DNA of 64,000 nucleotides from Tunturiibacter gelidiferens (lineage in GTDB: Bacteria; Acidobacteriota; Terriglobia; Terriglobales; Acidobacteriaceae). The stretch's first letter is position 1. Every line of letters starts with the position of its first letter. The position numbers and the translations under genes were made by a program. Location: positions 372,001 to 436,000 of the forward strand of contig NZ_JACHEB010000004.1 of assembly GCF_014201335.1 (NCBI RefSeq), read 5' to 3'. Under the pieces are notes generated by a model. The model did no database searches, had not been told where the DNA came from, and saw nothing but the letters and a program-made list of their open reading frames with translations. Shown piece after piece: positions 16,814-29,608 of the stretch.

Positions 16814-17281
16814 ATGGATCAGATACTGAATCAACTCGGTGAACTTGTGCTCGGCTCTGTGCCGACTATTGTTCTGTTTATTTTGCTAGTGGCAGCTTAT
16901 GGATTGCTGGTTCGACGACCATTGGATCGTGTGCTGGCTGAGCGGCGTGCGCGTACCACAGGCGCCATCGAGCAGGCGCGACGGGCGATTGCTGTGGCCG
17001 AGGCCGAGACTGCGGCTTACGAAGAAAAGTTGCGCAGCGCCAAGGCCGAGATATTCCAGATGCGGGATAAAAGGCTGAAGCAATGGAACGCGGAACGAGA
17101 GGCGGCGCTAGCCCAGGCGCGTCAGCATATGCATGATCGCGTTAGCGGAGCCAAGCAGGAGATTGAGCAGAGTGCGCACGAGGCGCGACTCCAAATCGCT
17201 GGAGTGAGCGAGGAGCTGAGCTCGCGGATCGTCAGTGCGTTGCTTCCAGTCGATGTACGGGCGACGGAGGTTGCGCAGTGA
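16814..17281 (+). CDS. atpF: ATP synthase F0 subunit b-type (b'), first copy
   Basis: A peripheral-stalk subunit of F-type ATP synthase. The 155-residue protein has one N-terminal membrane helix (about residues 15-33, VPTIVLFILLVAAYGLLV) followed by RRPLDRVLAERRART and a long charged helix, the usual b/b' layout. It is the first of two consecutive b-type genes, so the stalk is probably a b/b' heterodimer. Its stop overlaps the next gene's GTG start. Confidence 0.9.
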   Translation: MDQILNQLGELVLGSVPTIVLFILLVAAYGLLVRRPLDRVLAERRARTTGAIEQARRAIAVAEAETAAYEEKLRSAKAEIFQMRDKRLKQWNAEREAALAQARQHMHDRVSGAKQEIEQSAHEARLQIAGVSEELSSRIVSALLPVDVRATEVAQ

Positions 17282-18000
17282 CGATTTCTTTTGTGAAGAG
17301 GCTATTGCCAGCCACGATTTTAGCGGGTTCTTTGTTTCTGCCAGTGTGCCATCTGAAGGCGCAGGATGCGGGGGCGACGAAGGCAGCTGGACGGCACGAC
17401 GACTCTCAGGGGCAGACGTCGGAGCAGGGCAAGCAAGAAGAAGATGAGAATGATAAGTATCTTCATTCAGATGCAGTTCGCGGGTTAGGTGCGAAGGTTG
17501 GATTGAGCGCAGAGCAGGCGGCTACTTGGTTTACGGTTGCGAACTTTGTAGTTCTGGCGGCGCTCGTGGGCTGGTTCCTGTTGAAGACCCTACCCAAGAC
17601 CTTCCGTAATCGAAGCACGGCGATCCAGAAGCAATTGGTGGATGCTCGTACGGCGACCGAAGATGCCAATGCCAGATTGCGAAGCGTAGAAGATCGGTTG
17701 AGCAAGCTGGACGGTCAGATTGCGGCAATGCGAGCCCAGGCAGAGAAGGATTCCGCTCTTGACCAGCAGCGCATTACTGCCAGCGTAGAAGAGGAAAAGC
17801 AGAAGATTCTGGCAACGGCGGAGCAGGAGATTGCTGCCGCGACGGCGTTGGCGCAGCGTCAAATTCAGCAGTACGCAGCTGAACTTGCCATCGAGCAGGC
17901 AGCACGCAAGCTGGTGGTGACCGCAGAGACCGACCGACTGTTGGTGCAGAGCTTTGCACAACGGCTGACAGGCGATGACTCGAAGAAAGGACAAAACTGA
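17278..18000 (+). CDS. atpF: ATP synthase F0 subunit b, second copy, with N-terminal extension
   Basis: A second b-type stalk subunit of 240 residues, about 80 longer than usual. A signal-like hydrophobic start (LLPATILAGSLFLPVCHLKAQ) is followed by a ~45-residue polar, acidic segment (rich in Gln, Glu and Asp), then the standard membrane helix (ATWFTVANFVVLAALVGWFLL), KTFRNRSTAIQKQL and a long coiled coil. The first hydrophobic stretch may be a cleaved signal peptide or a second membrane anchor. The GTG start at 17278 overlaps the previous stop (GTGA), and the stop overlaps atpH (ATGT over TGA). Confidence 0.9.
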   Translation: MTISFVKRLLPATILAGSLFLPVCHLKAQDAGATKAAGRHDDSQGQTSEQGKQEEDENDKYLHSDAVRGLGAKVGLSAEQAATWFTVANFVVLAALVGWFLLKTLPKTFRNRSTAIQKQLVDARTATEDANARLRSVEDRLSKLDGQIAAMRAQAEKDSALDQQRITASVEEEKQKILATAEQEIAAATALAQRQIQQYAAELAIEQAARKLVVTAETDRLLVQSFAQRLTGDDSKKGQN

Positions 18001-18539
18001 TGTCGGTTCTTTCTTTGCGGTACGCTCACGCGTTTGCCTCAGTTGCGACTTCCGCCAACCTGGATGCCGCCGCGGCAGAACAGCAGCTCGCTGACTTCAG
18101 CGGGACGCTGGCTGGCAGCCATGATCTACGCGAAGTTTTGATGAATCCTTCGATCGCGAACGAGCAGAAGCTGAAGGTGCTTGACGCAATTGCAGCGCGC
18201 ATCGGGATGTTTCCGCAGGTCAGGAATTTTATTGCGGTGATTATGCATCACCAGCGTCTTGATGAGTTGAACGAGATTTTGAGTGAATACCACCTTGTCG
18301 CAGATGAGCAGGCCCACGTGGCAGAGGCGGAGATTACGAGTGCTCGCCCGCTGAATGAACAAGATCGTGCCGAACTCGAGGCTCAGGTTGTGAAGCTTGC
18401 CGGAGGGCGTGTTCGGACTACTTATTATGAGGATGCGACGCTGCTCGGCGGGGCTGTCGTCCGCCTTGGTTCCACGGTGTATGACGGTTCAATCCGCGCA
18501 CAGTTGCAGCAGTTGAAACAGAAGCTTGTGAACGCATAG
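18000..18539 (+). CDS. atpH: ATP synthase F1 subunit delta
   Basis: Delta (OSCP-type) joins the peripheral stalk to the top of the alpha3-beta3 head. The 179-residue length is normal. Family features are LRYAHAFASVA at the start, LREVLMNPSIANEQKLKVLDAI, NFIAVIMHHQRLDELNEILSEY, and the C-terminal TYYEDATLLGGAVVRLGSTVYDGSIRAQLQQLK segment. The ATG overlaps the preceding stop, which indicates coupling within the atp operon. Confidence 0.95.
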   Translation: MSVLSLRYAHAFASVATSANLDAAAAEQQLADFSGTLAGSHDLREVLMNPSIANEQKLKVLDAIAARIGMFPQVRNFIAVIMHHQRLDELNEILSEYHLVADEQAHVAEAEITSARPLNEQDRAELEAQVVKLAGGRVRTTYYEDATLLGGAVVRLGSTVYDGSIRAQLQQLKQKLVNA

Positions 18540-18592
18540 AACCCTAACCGGTGATGGCGCTAGTTTTTCAAGATTTGACACGAATCAAGTAG

Positions 18593-20149
<1,557 letters not shown>

Positions 20150-20152
20150 ACC

Positions 20153-22719
<2,567 letters not shown>

Positions 22720-22723
22720 CTCA

Positions 22724-23158
22724 ATGGCAGAGACGACGAGCAATTCGGGGTTATTAACGGTTCGGCTGCTGACGCCAGACCGTGTCCTGCTGGATGCGAC
22801 GGCGGAGGCGGTAGAACTGCCGTCGATGTCAGGGTATCTGGAGGCGTTGTATGGTGCTGCGCCGCTGCTTGCAGAGCTTGGCGCTGGTGAAGTGCGGCTC
22901 CATGGTGGCAGCTCGGGCGATCAGAAGTTTTTCGTGGCCTGGGGTTTTGTGGAAGTGCTGCCGGACCGGGTGACGATCCTGGCGGAGACCGCGCTGCATC
23001 CGAACGAGATCGACGTCTCTGAGGCTCAGAAGGATCTTCAAGAAGGAGAGAAACTCTGGCGTGAGGCCGGCGATGATGGCAACAAATATGACGAAGCCAA
23101 CGCCGTTACGCGGGAGGCTGAAGAGAAGATCGCCTCTGCTGAGGGCAAGAGCAAGTAG
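22724..23158 (+). CDS. atpC: ATP synthase F1 subunit epsilon
   Basis: The last gene of the operon, 4 bp after atpD. The 144-residue protein has the N-terminal beta-barrel domain (LLTVRLLTPDRVLLDATAEAVELPSMSGYLEALYGAAPLLAELGAGEV) and WGFVEVLPDRVTILAETA, followed by a charged C-terminal helical hairpin. Epsilon links gamma to the c-ring and can inhibit ATP hydrolysis. A strong terminator follows. Confidence 0.95.
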   Translation: MAETTSNSGLLTVRLLTPDRVLLDATAEAVELPSMSGYLEALYGAAPLLAELGAGEVRLHGGSSGDQKFFVAWGFVEVLPDRVTILAETALHPNEIDVSEAQKDLQEGEKLWREAGDDGNKYDEANAVTREAEEKIASAEGKSK

Positions 23159-23182
23159 TCTGTTTTGGTACTCAGGAAGTGG

Positions 23183-23208
23183 AAAGCCGTCCGTAAGGGC
23201 GGCTTTTT
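23183..23208 (+). terminator. Rho-independent terminator of the atp operon
   Basis: AAAGCCGTCC (23183-23192), a GTAA loop and GGGCGGCTTT (23197-23206) form a 10-bp stem with one wobble, continuing into a T-run. It lies 25 bp after atpC. Confidence 0.9.
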
Positions 23209-23622
23209 CGCATCTGAAGGCCTTCGATGATCTTGCTCCCTCTCTCAACGCTCCTACGTAGTCTTTTGCTCCTCATTCAAAGAACTAGTTTCGCAATGGC
23301 AGGCCGATGGTGTCGGTCAAATTTATGTAATTTGTCAAAATGTTGTTTGTTTACCGCAAAAAGTCAGGAAACGAGAAGCTTATTCTGGCCGAGATGAATC
23401 ACATTTCCAAGTGAGATGCAGGTGAGTGCATCCTGACCCAATTCCAGGATTTCTTCAGCTTTTGATGAAGAAATCGGACTTTCCGGATCCGGTCCAGTTA
23501 TGAAGCCAGAACGCCGCGTATTCAGCTCAGGCGTTGTCGAGAGAAGCAGTAGCGCCCACTTAATGATGAGCCTGGGGCGATCGAAAAAAGTAACTGATTG
23601 CCAGCTATCAAAGGAGTTGCCG
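23209..23622. other. intergenic region, no supported gene
   Basis: This ~410-bp region between the atp terminator and the omega-like gene contains an A/T-rich part (about 23310-23360) that could hold a promoter. Frames exist on both strands but none has a ribosome site or recognisable sequence. Confidence 0.4.
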
Positions 23623-23835
23623 ATGCGTTCCGAGCTGATTTTCGATGCGCTCATTTACGAGTCCAACCGATATCTATTGTGCAGGCTTGTTGCTAAGGGA
23701 ACCCGCAAGCTGCACCGACCAAACACTCGTGTGCAAGATACGACCAACGAGATGCTCGAACGCCTCAGCGAACCGGCTTCGCCGTCCAACGCGATGGTGA
23801 TCGGGCGAGTACCAGCGGAGAGGCGCGCGGCTTGA
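23623..23835 (+). CDS. small RNA polymerase omega-like protein
   Basis: A 70-residue protein with an excellent ribosome site (AAAGGAG, 7 bp before the ATG), which selects this start over one at 23500. The core ESNRYLLCRLVAKGTRKLHRPNTRVQDTTNEMLERL resembles the omega (RpoZ) core, where NRF/Y-LL--LA-KRAR-L is the key pattern that docks on the beta' subunit. The match is short and the usual C-terminal acidic stretch is absent, so it may be a true divergent omega or a paralogue. The next gene encodes a sigma-like protein 55 bp downstream. Confidence 0.5.
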   Translation: MRSELIFDALIYESNRYLLCRLVAKGTRKLHRPNTRVQDTTNEMLERLSEPASPSNAMVIGRVPAERRAA

Positions 23836-23890
23836 TGCGGTTCGGCACGTCGTTTGCAAAGAGCGTCCTCACGGAGGGCAAGAGGTGATC

Positions 23891-24406
23891 ATGTCAACTT
23901 CATTTACAACACCGAACGGTTTTTCACGAAAGACAGGAGCTCCTACCACCTCTGGAAAGAATGTCGCTTGGTATTTGCTATTTCTCGAACATTTAGACGA
24001 GTTCGCGACCCTGGCGTGGTACCTCGTCGCGGATCACCGCTTGGTCGAAGAGGCGATTCAGCGAACGATGGTGCAGCTGGACGCAATTCCGTTCGATGTC
24101 TCGATGCCGTTGCTCGCATATAACCAGGCGCGGGAGACACTTATTACGCAGGCGATCGCCGGACTTGGGTTGGGACGCAAAGGAAGTGAAGCAGGTGCTG
24201 TGTATTTGCCGAGCACCCTTGGCGAGTTGCCTGACCTGCCGCGTTTGGCATTTATGCTAAAACTCGTTTTGCGATCCTCGGAGGTCGAAGTGGCAAAGTT
24301 TCTGGACGTCACGCCGTCCAAAGTGAGGGAGTTGGTTCAGGCTGCGATCAATCGTCTGAGCCTGCGAGTGCCCTTTTCTGTGCTGAATGGATGCTATGAC
24401 GCGTGA
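23891..24406 (+). CDS. sigma-factor-like protein with C-terminal helix-turn-helix
   Basis: A 171-residue protein. Residues about 30-85 (LLFLEHLDEFATLAWYLVADHRLVEEAIQRTMVQLD) look like a weak sigma region-2 helix bundle. The end (LVLRSSEVEVAKFLDVTPSKVRELVQAAINRLS) has the layout of the region-4 helix-turn-helix of ECF sigma factors. Key promoter-recognition residues cannot be confirmed, so it may be a degenerate sigma or a regulator derived from one. The ATG at 23891 follows AGAGGTGATC; a GTG lies two codons upstream. Likely co-transcribed with the omega-like gene. Confidence 0.55.
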   Translation: MSTSFTTPNGFSRKTGAPTTSGKNVAWYLLFLEHLDEFATLAWYLVADHRLVEEAIQRTMVQLDAIPFDVSMPLLAYNQARETLITQAIAGLGLGRKGSEAGAVYLPSTLGELPDLPRLAFMLKLVLRSSEVEVAKFLDVTPSKVRELVQAAINRLSLRVPFSVLNGCYDA

Positions 24407-24484
24407 TTCGCGAGGTCCTAAAGTTAAAACACTGAACCCGGATTGCTCCGGGCTCGGGTTCGGACTCGTGCGGGAGGCGAGTGG

Positions 24485-26077
24485 TTAGGAAGCTTTCTTC
24501 GTCTTCGCAGCCGGCGCTGGCGTCTCTGCGACTGACTCGGCTTGTTGGCGTAGAGCATGGATGACGACGCGCAGCATCTCCTCTTCAGGGGCAGGTTTGC
24601 CGGTGAAGATCTCGAACTGACGAGCTCCCTGTTGAACGAACATCTCTATGCCGGTGATGATGGGGATGCTCTGCTGCCGCGCGAGACGGAGTAGAGGGGT
24701 TTCGAGCGGGTTGTAGACGAGGTCGAAGACCAGCTTGGTGTTGAGGTCTGCGGCTTCGAGGGTCGGTGTGCTTTTGATGCCGGCCATACCCACCGGAGTC
24801 GCATTGACGATTACGTCGAAGGTGGTTTTGGATAGGGCATCTTTCTTGATCGTCTTTGAACCGGACTGCTTGGCTAGTTTCTGCGCGGTCTCGGCGGTGC
24901 GATTGAGGATGAAGACCTCGGCTCCCTTATCGCGCATACCGAAGACGGCGGCACGAGCGGCTCCGCCGGCACCGATAACGAGAGCCTTTGCTCCGCGGAG
25001 GGACATTCGCTTCTCAATGGGGCCGGTGATCCCGGCGACGTCTGTGTTGAAGCCGTAGAGCTTGCCATCCTGACGGAGGACCGTGTTGCAAGCACCGATT
25101 TTGGCCGAGAGAGGATCGGTCTTCTCGAGGTGCGCCATGATCTCCTGCTTGAGCGGCATGGTTACGCTGAGGCCCTGAATGGGAATCTCGTGTACGAGTT
25201 TGAGCAGGTCGGCGAGTTTGTTTGCCTGAAGCGCGAGATAGACAGCGTTGACGGTCTCGCGGCGGAAGGCCGTGTTCATCATGATGGGCGAGAGCGAGCT
25301 GCGAATCGGGTTTCCGGCGACCCCGTAGACCTTCGTGGCTGCGTCGACTTGATCGATGCGATAGGTTTCGATCAGTGTGCGGGCCGCGATCTGGCCGGGG
25401 CCGGTCTCCTCGCCAGCGGTTGCTGCGGCGAAAGTGAATGCGCTGCCGGCGCGGAGTCCGAGAACGCGGGAGATGATGCCTGCATCTCCCATACAGATGC
25501 CAACGATGTTGGAGTGATCATCCATGCGTTCGATGAAGCGCATGAGGGTGACATTGTCTGTGAGGCTCTTGGCCGTGGGCACGATCTTGATGAAGTCGGG
25601 CTGAAAGGGTTCAATTCGCTTGAAGATGCCGTCAAGATCTTTGGTGGCTGCAAAGTCGTGATGGCTGATGATGAGGGCAACGCCTGTGTCCCGAAGCTTC
25701 TGAAGTTCGCCTTTCTTCAGGCTCTCAGCCGATTCGAGCTCAAGATCGACGATGTGGAAACCAGAGGTTCCCGCCTTGGAGAGAATCTCCATCTCGGCGG
25801 CGAGATTGCCTGAGAATTTGCCGCCGTTTGCCGAGCGACGACAGGTGGCGATGGCAGTGACCGCGGTGTTGTCGCTGAGGAAATGTTTCAGTTTCGGCAG
25901 GGCCAGGAGAGGCTTCTCCAGGTAGTCGAGGCGGAACTCGAGAAAGGGCGTCTCTTTGACGACAGCGGTAGCTTTTTCAAGCATCTCGGCAGGTGTGGCG
26001 CCAATGATGGCGACGCAGACTTTACCGATACGGGAACGAAGAAATTGGGGGGTTACGCTGGGCACATTCACTCTCAT
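24485..26077 (-). CDS. aroDE: bifunctional 3-dehydroquinate dehydratase (type I)/shikimate dehydrogenase
   Basis: A 530-residue fusion of two consecutive shikimate-pathway enzymes. Residues ~18-240 are type I dehydroquinase: the SHHDF motif with catalytic His140, and the Schiff-base Lys164 in DFIKIVPTAKS. Residues ~248-515 are shikimate dehydrogenase: VAGNPIRSSLSPIMMN, catalytic Lys310 in VTMPLKQE, Asp346 in NTDVAGI, the NADP-binding GAGGAARA (369-376), and INRTAETAQKL. It converts 3-dehydroquinate to shikimate by way of dehydroshikimate. The order is the same as in the plant DHQ-SDH enzyme. The C-terminus has an Ala/Pro/Lys-rich tail. A good promoter lies just upstream. Confidence 0.95.
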   Translation of the reverse strand: MRVNVPSVTPQFLRSRIGKVCVAIIGATPAEMLEKATAVVKETPFLEFRLDYLEKPLLALPKLKHFLSDNTAVTAIATCRRSANGGKFSGNLAAEMEILSKAGTSGFHIVDLELESAESLKKGELQKLRDTGVALIISHHDFAATKDLDGIFKRIEPFQPDFIKIVPTAKSLTDNVTLMRFIERMDDHSNIVGICMGDAGIISRVLGLRAGSAFTFAAATAGEETGPGQIAARTLIETYRIDQVDAATKVYGVAGNPIRSSLSPIMMNTAFRRETVNAVYLALQANKLADLLKLVHEIPIQGLSVTMPLKQEIMAHLEKTDPLSAKIGACNTVLRQDGKLYGFNTDVAGITGPIEKRMSLRGAKALVIGAGGAARAAVFGMRDKGAEVFILNRTAETAQKLAKQSGSKTIKKDALSKTTFDVIVNATPVGMAGIKSTPTLEAADLNTKLVFDLVYNPLETPLLRLARQQSIPIITGIEMFVQQGARQFEIFTGKPAPEEEMLRVVIHALRQQAESVAETPAPAAKTKKAS

Positions 26078-26092
26078 GTCTACAATCGCGGT

Positions 26093-26121
26093 ATATTACA
26101 GACCCACGGGGAAGGATGCAA
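26093..26121 (-). promoter_or_regulatory. candidate sigma-70 promoter of aroDE
   Basis: On the minus strand TTGCAT (26121-26116) and TAATAT (26098-26093) are separated by exactly 17 bp. The -10 ends 16 bp before the aroDE ATG, giving a leader of roughly 10 nt. Inferred from sequence. Confidence 0.55.
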
Positions 26122-26362
26122 ATTTTCGTTGAAATATTAGGAGTTTAGTTCCTGTCCTTGCAACGTTACTCGGTTTCGTCTCTTTGGATGCGCGAGGCGG
26201 GTCGAAGACACTAGAAGTAGACGCTATATCTCGAAGAATGTTACTCGTGAGTAGTTGGGGGAGGAGTGGAAACTCATACTCATGCGCGAAGTCGTAAACC
26301 AGCTATTAGCGAACATTTTGCGGCGAAATGTGAAAGATGTTTATCAAAGTAAAGGAGTTAGC

Positions 26363-27214
26363 GTGAGTGAAGAGATCAAAACTATGCGAAATGGGGCGTG
26401 GGAGAGGTTTGGGTGGTTGCGGCATGGTTTCAGCACCCGGAGTGGAGGGGTCTCGACGGTTTATGGGGGAAAATCGCTGAATCTGGGATGGACCAAAGAG
26501 GATGACAGGGCGTCGGTGGTGGAAAATCGACGGCAATTTGTGCGGTTTGTTGATGGTGATTTGGGGGATAAACGTGGTTCGGTGCTGGTGGGAGTGCGGC
26601 AGATTCACTCGGACATCGTAAGAGTCGTTCGGGGTGGGGATGGGGCACGGGAGGGCAGGCTTGAGACGGAAGAAGGGAAGGCGGTTCTCGATGGAGATGG
26701 GCTCATTACCAATGTTCCGGGGGTGCTGTTAGGGGTGGGGACGGCCGATTGCGTTCCCGTGCTGATGGTGGATGGGAAGAATAGAGCGGTCGGGGCGTTT
26801 CATGCGGGATGGCGGGGAACGGTGGCACAGATCGTGGAGCGGGGGGTGGCGATGATGGTGGACGAGTATGGGTCGCGGGTGGAGGATCTGGAGGCGGCGG
26901 TAGGACCGAGCATTGGTTCTTGCTGCTACTCGGTGGGCAAGGAAGTGCATAACGAGTTCCACGAGCGGTTTGGGTATGCGGCAGATCTTTTTCGAGTTGG
27001 TGTCGACGAGAATGACGCCAAAATTTATTTGGATCTGTGGGAAGCGAATCGAAGACAACTGTTGAATGCCGGAGTGGGAGAAGAGCAAATTACCGTGGTG
27101 GGGGAGTGTACGGCTTGCGAGGTCGATGCGCGAGGGGAACAGAAATACTTTTCGCATCGTGGAGAGAGGGGCGTTGCGGGGAGAATGCTGAGCGTTGTGG
27201 GTGTGGCTGGATAG
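26363..27214 (+). CDS. pgeF: YfiH/PgeF-family (laccase-domain) purine nucleoside phosphorylase-like protein
   Basis: A 283-residue cytoplasmic protein of the laccase-domain (DUF152) family. Members are zinc enzymes with purine nucleoside phosphorylase and adenosine deaminase activity, and in E. coli PgeF also corrects misincorporated L-Ser in peptidoglycan precursors. Zinc-site motifs are LVGVRQIHSDIV, VGTADCVPVLMVD and AFHAGWRGTVAQIV, with GPSIGSCCYSVG and YFSHRGERGVAGRML later. The GTG at 26363 is chosen for its strong AAAGGAG site five bases upstream; longer in-frame starts (26255) would add residues with no family match. Confidence 0.92.
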   Translation: MSEEIKTMRNGAWERFGWLRHGFSTRSGGVSTVYGGKSLNLGWTKEDDRASVVENRRQFVRFVDGDLGDKRGSVLVGVRQIHSDIVRVVRGGDGAREGRLETEEGKAVLDGDGLITNVPGVLLGVGTADCVPVLMVDGKNRAVGAFHAGWRGTVAQIVERGVAMMVDEYGSRVEDLEAAVGPSIGSCCYSVGKEVHNEFHERFGYAADLFRVGVDENDAKIYLDLWEANRRQLLNAGVGEEQITVVGECTACEVDARGEQKYFSHRGERGVAGRMLSVVGVAG

Positions 27215-27232
27215 CTTTGCGCTGGATCTGAT

Positions 27233-27273
27233 GAAAAAGAGTCAGGACCACCCATGTTGAGCGATCCTGACTC
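27233..27273 (-). terminator. Rho-independent terminator of the prolyl oligopeptidase gene
   Basis: GAGTCAGGA and TCCTGACTC (27239-27247, 27265-27273) form a perfect 9-bp stem with a 17-nt loop. On the minus strand it runs into TTTTTCAT, so it mainly serves the leftward gene ending at 27349, and perhaps also pgeF. Confidence 0.85.
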
Positions 27274-27348
27274 CTCATTTGTCTTCGAGCTCAGTTGCGT
27301 TGATATTTTCAAAGACGCAGCCGCCTTGGTCTACTACTTTACGAATGC

Positions 27349-29478
27349 TTAATCCATCAATTTTCGCGTGAAGTAGGTGTACTGTTCGGCGCGGGTGTTG
27401 GCCTGTTCTTTGAGATTGGCTCCGGGGGCGTGGCCGCCTTCGATGATCTCGTCGTAGAAGAAGGGCTTGTGAAACTCTTCGAGGCGAGCGGCGAATTTGC
27501 GTGCGTGGACCGGTCCTACTCGGTCATCCTTGGTTGTAGTGAAGATGAGAGGTTCGGGGTAGTTTGTGTTGGGGTTGAGCTGGTTGTAAGGGGAAATGTA
27601 GGCGAGGAACTTTCGCTCCTCTGAGATGGTGACAGTGCCATATTCTCCGACCCAGGAGGCGCCAGCAGCAATCTGTTCGTAGCGGAGCATATCGAGTAGG
27701 GGTACTTGGATCACAACTGCATTCCACATCTCGGGGTGCTGAGTGAATTCGACGCCCATGAGGAGGCCGCCGTTGGAGCCACCGACGATACCGAGGCGAC
27801 GGGGCGAGGTGATCTTGCGGGTGAAAAGATCCTGACCGACTGCCGTGAAGTCCTCGTAGATGCGCTCGCGATGGGTTTTGAGACCGGCCTCATGCCAGGC
27901 CGGACCAAACTCGCCGCCGCCCCTTATGTTAGCGAGGACGAAGGTACCGCCTCGCTCAAGCCATAGTTTGCCAAGGATGGGATTGTAGAGAGGCGTCATG
28001 GAGACTTGAAATCCGCCGTATGCGTTCATAACAGTGGGATTCGAGCCGTCGTACTTGATGTCCTTGTGGCGAACGAGGAAGTATGGGACTTTGGTTCCGT
28101 CTTTGGAAGTCGCCTCGAGCTGTTCGACGATGAGGTTGGAGGTGTCGAACTGGGCGGGGAGAGTCTTTGCGAACTTGAGAGTAGTTGAAGCCGCGTCACC
28201 CAGAAGGAGCGAGGAAGGCGTGAGGAAGCCCGTGGTCTGGACGAAGAACTTGTCGTCGGAGGTGTTGGCAGAGGCGATCTCGACACTGAGATTGTCGGGG
28301 ATGTCGAGCTTCTTACGGGGCCAGGTGTTGTTTGCGTCGCGGGTGTAGACGTAGGCGCGACCTTGAACGTGGTCGAGCGTGGTGATAAGCAGGTGGTTTT
28401 TGGTCGTTGCAGAGTCCTGAAAGAACTCCTGGGATGTGGGTGTGAAGACGACGGTGGGCTTGAGGTGGACGGGATCTTTTTTGACGGCCTCGAGGTCAAG
28501 CGCTATCAATGAGCCTTGAGGGAATGTCGTGGAAAGGCCGTTAGGCTTCCAGTCTTCGTTGAGCTCGACGAGAAGCTGGCCGTCGAGCATACCGTGAAGC
28601 TGGCACTTTCCGGGAACAGAGATTTTTTTTGTTCCACCTGAGGTGTAGAACGAGATTTCACGCTCAAAGAAATTTACTCCGCGATCGATGACGACTGCGG
28701 AGTGACCTTGTCCATCGTTGATAGTAAATGGGGCGACCTGCACGTCGGTCGGCGTGCCCCGATAGACTTCCTTGGCTTGATCGAGGGATTGGCCGCGCTT
28801 CCAAAATTTGACGACGAAGGGATAGCCGGACTGGGTCATTGTTCCATCGCCCCAGTTGCGGGCAACCAGAAGAGTGTCTTTATCAACCCATGTCACATCT
28901 TGCTTTGATTTTGGCAAGACAAATCCATTCTTTACAAAATCTCCGGTTTTGAGGTCGAACTCACGGAGTGTGTCGGCGTCTTCGCCTCCGTCGGAGAGAG
29001 AGACGAGACAGAGTCCGTTGCCGGGATAGAGGCAGGTGAGCCCCTTCTGGACCCATTTCTGGTTGTCTTTGGCAGCGAGAGCGTCGTAGTCGATGACTGT
29101 GTGCCAATCAGGTTGCGAAGTCAGGTAGCTGTCGAGAGAGGTCTTACGAAGGATGCCGCGGACATGCTCGGCATCTTGCCAGGTGTTGTAGATCTCACCG
29201 ACATGGAAATCGGGAGTCGGAAGCCGGGTTGGAGATTCGAGTATCTTAAGCGCGGTCTCGGCCAATGCGGCGAAGTGTGGGTCGCCCTGAAGGACCTTCG
29301 CTGAACGGGCATTTTCTTCGTTGACCCAGGCCATGGCTTTTTCGCCAGAGACATCTTCGAGCCACTGGTATTTATCAGGCTGCTCGTTGGTGTTCTGCGC
29401 ATAGGTGTGAACGGAACCAAAGGTTGTTGCGATTGCGAATGCGGTAAGGATTGCGGTCTTGCGGCTCCGAAGCTGCAT
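27349..29478 (-). CDS. exported prolyl oligopeptidase (S9A family)
   Basis: A 709-residue secreted serine peptidase that cleaves after proline in short peptides. A signal peptide (TAILTAFAIATTFGSVHTYAQ) precedes the N-terminal YQWLEDVSGEKAMAWVNEEN segment of the family, followed by a seven-blade propeller that gates access. The C-terminal alpha/beta-hydrolase domain has GGSNGGLLMG (nucleophile Ser), TTKDDRVGPVHARKFAARL (Asp) and EGGHAPGAN (His). GGGAAAG before the ATG supports the start. The upstream ABC transporter genes run in the same direction, 130 bp away. Confidence 0.95.
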   Translation of the reverse strand: MQLRSRKTAILTAFAIATTFGSVHTYAQNTNEQPDKYQWLEDVSGEKAMAWVNEENARSAKVLQGDPHFAALAETALKILESPTRLPTPDFHVGEIYNTWQDAEHVRGILRKTSLDSYLTSQPDWHTVIDYDALAAKDNQKWVQKGLTCLYPGNGLCLVSLSDGGEDADTLREFDLKTGDFVKNGFVLPKSKQDVTWVDKDTLLVARNWGDGTMTQSGYPFVVKFWKRGQSLDQAKEVYRGTPTDVQVAPFTINDGQGHSAVVIDRGVNFFEREISFYTSGGTKKISVPGKCQLHGMLDGQLLVELNEDWKPNGLSTTFPQGSLIALDLEAVKKDPVHLKPTVVFTPTSQEFFQDSATTKNHLLITTLDHVQGRAYVYTRDANNTWPRKKLDIPDNLSVEIASANTSDDKFFVQTTGFLTPSSLLLGDAASTTLKFAKTLPAQFDTSNLIVEQLEATSKDGTKVPYFLVRHKDIKYDGSNPTVMNAYGGFQVSMTPLYNPILGKLWLERGGTFVLANIRGGGEFGPAWHEAGLKTHRERIYEDFTAVGQDLFTRKITSPRRLGIVGGSNGGLLMGVEFTQHPEMWNAVVIQVPLLDMLRYEQIAAGASWVGEYGTVTISEERKFLAYISPYNQLNPNTNYPEPLIFTTTKDDRVGPVHARKFAARLEEFHKPFFYDEIIEGGHAPGANLKEQANTRAEQYTYFTRKLMD

Positions 29479-29608
29479 CTTGTCTTTCCCTTCGTGAATT
29501 GCTCGATTTGATTGGTCCCGTTACTTCCGCTAAAGCTCGGGCGTTTGCAGAGGTGCTCAGTGTAGCGCAGGATCCGTTTGTAGTTGTGGGATGACGGCAA
29601 AGCAGAGT

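Noticed and set aside
16627-16842. 71-codon frame before the first atp gene
   Set aside because: It overlaps the atp promoter and gene start, lacks a ribosome site and has no similarity to AtpI or other atp proteins.
23364-23654. Minus-strand frame upstream of the omega-like gene
   Set aside because: No ribosome site; it overlaps the well-supported start of the omega-like gene.
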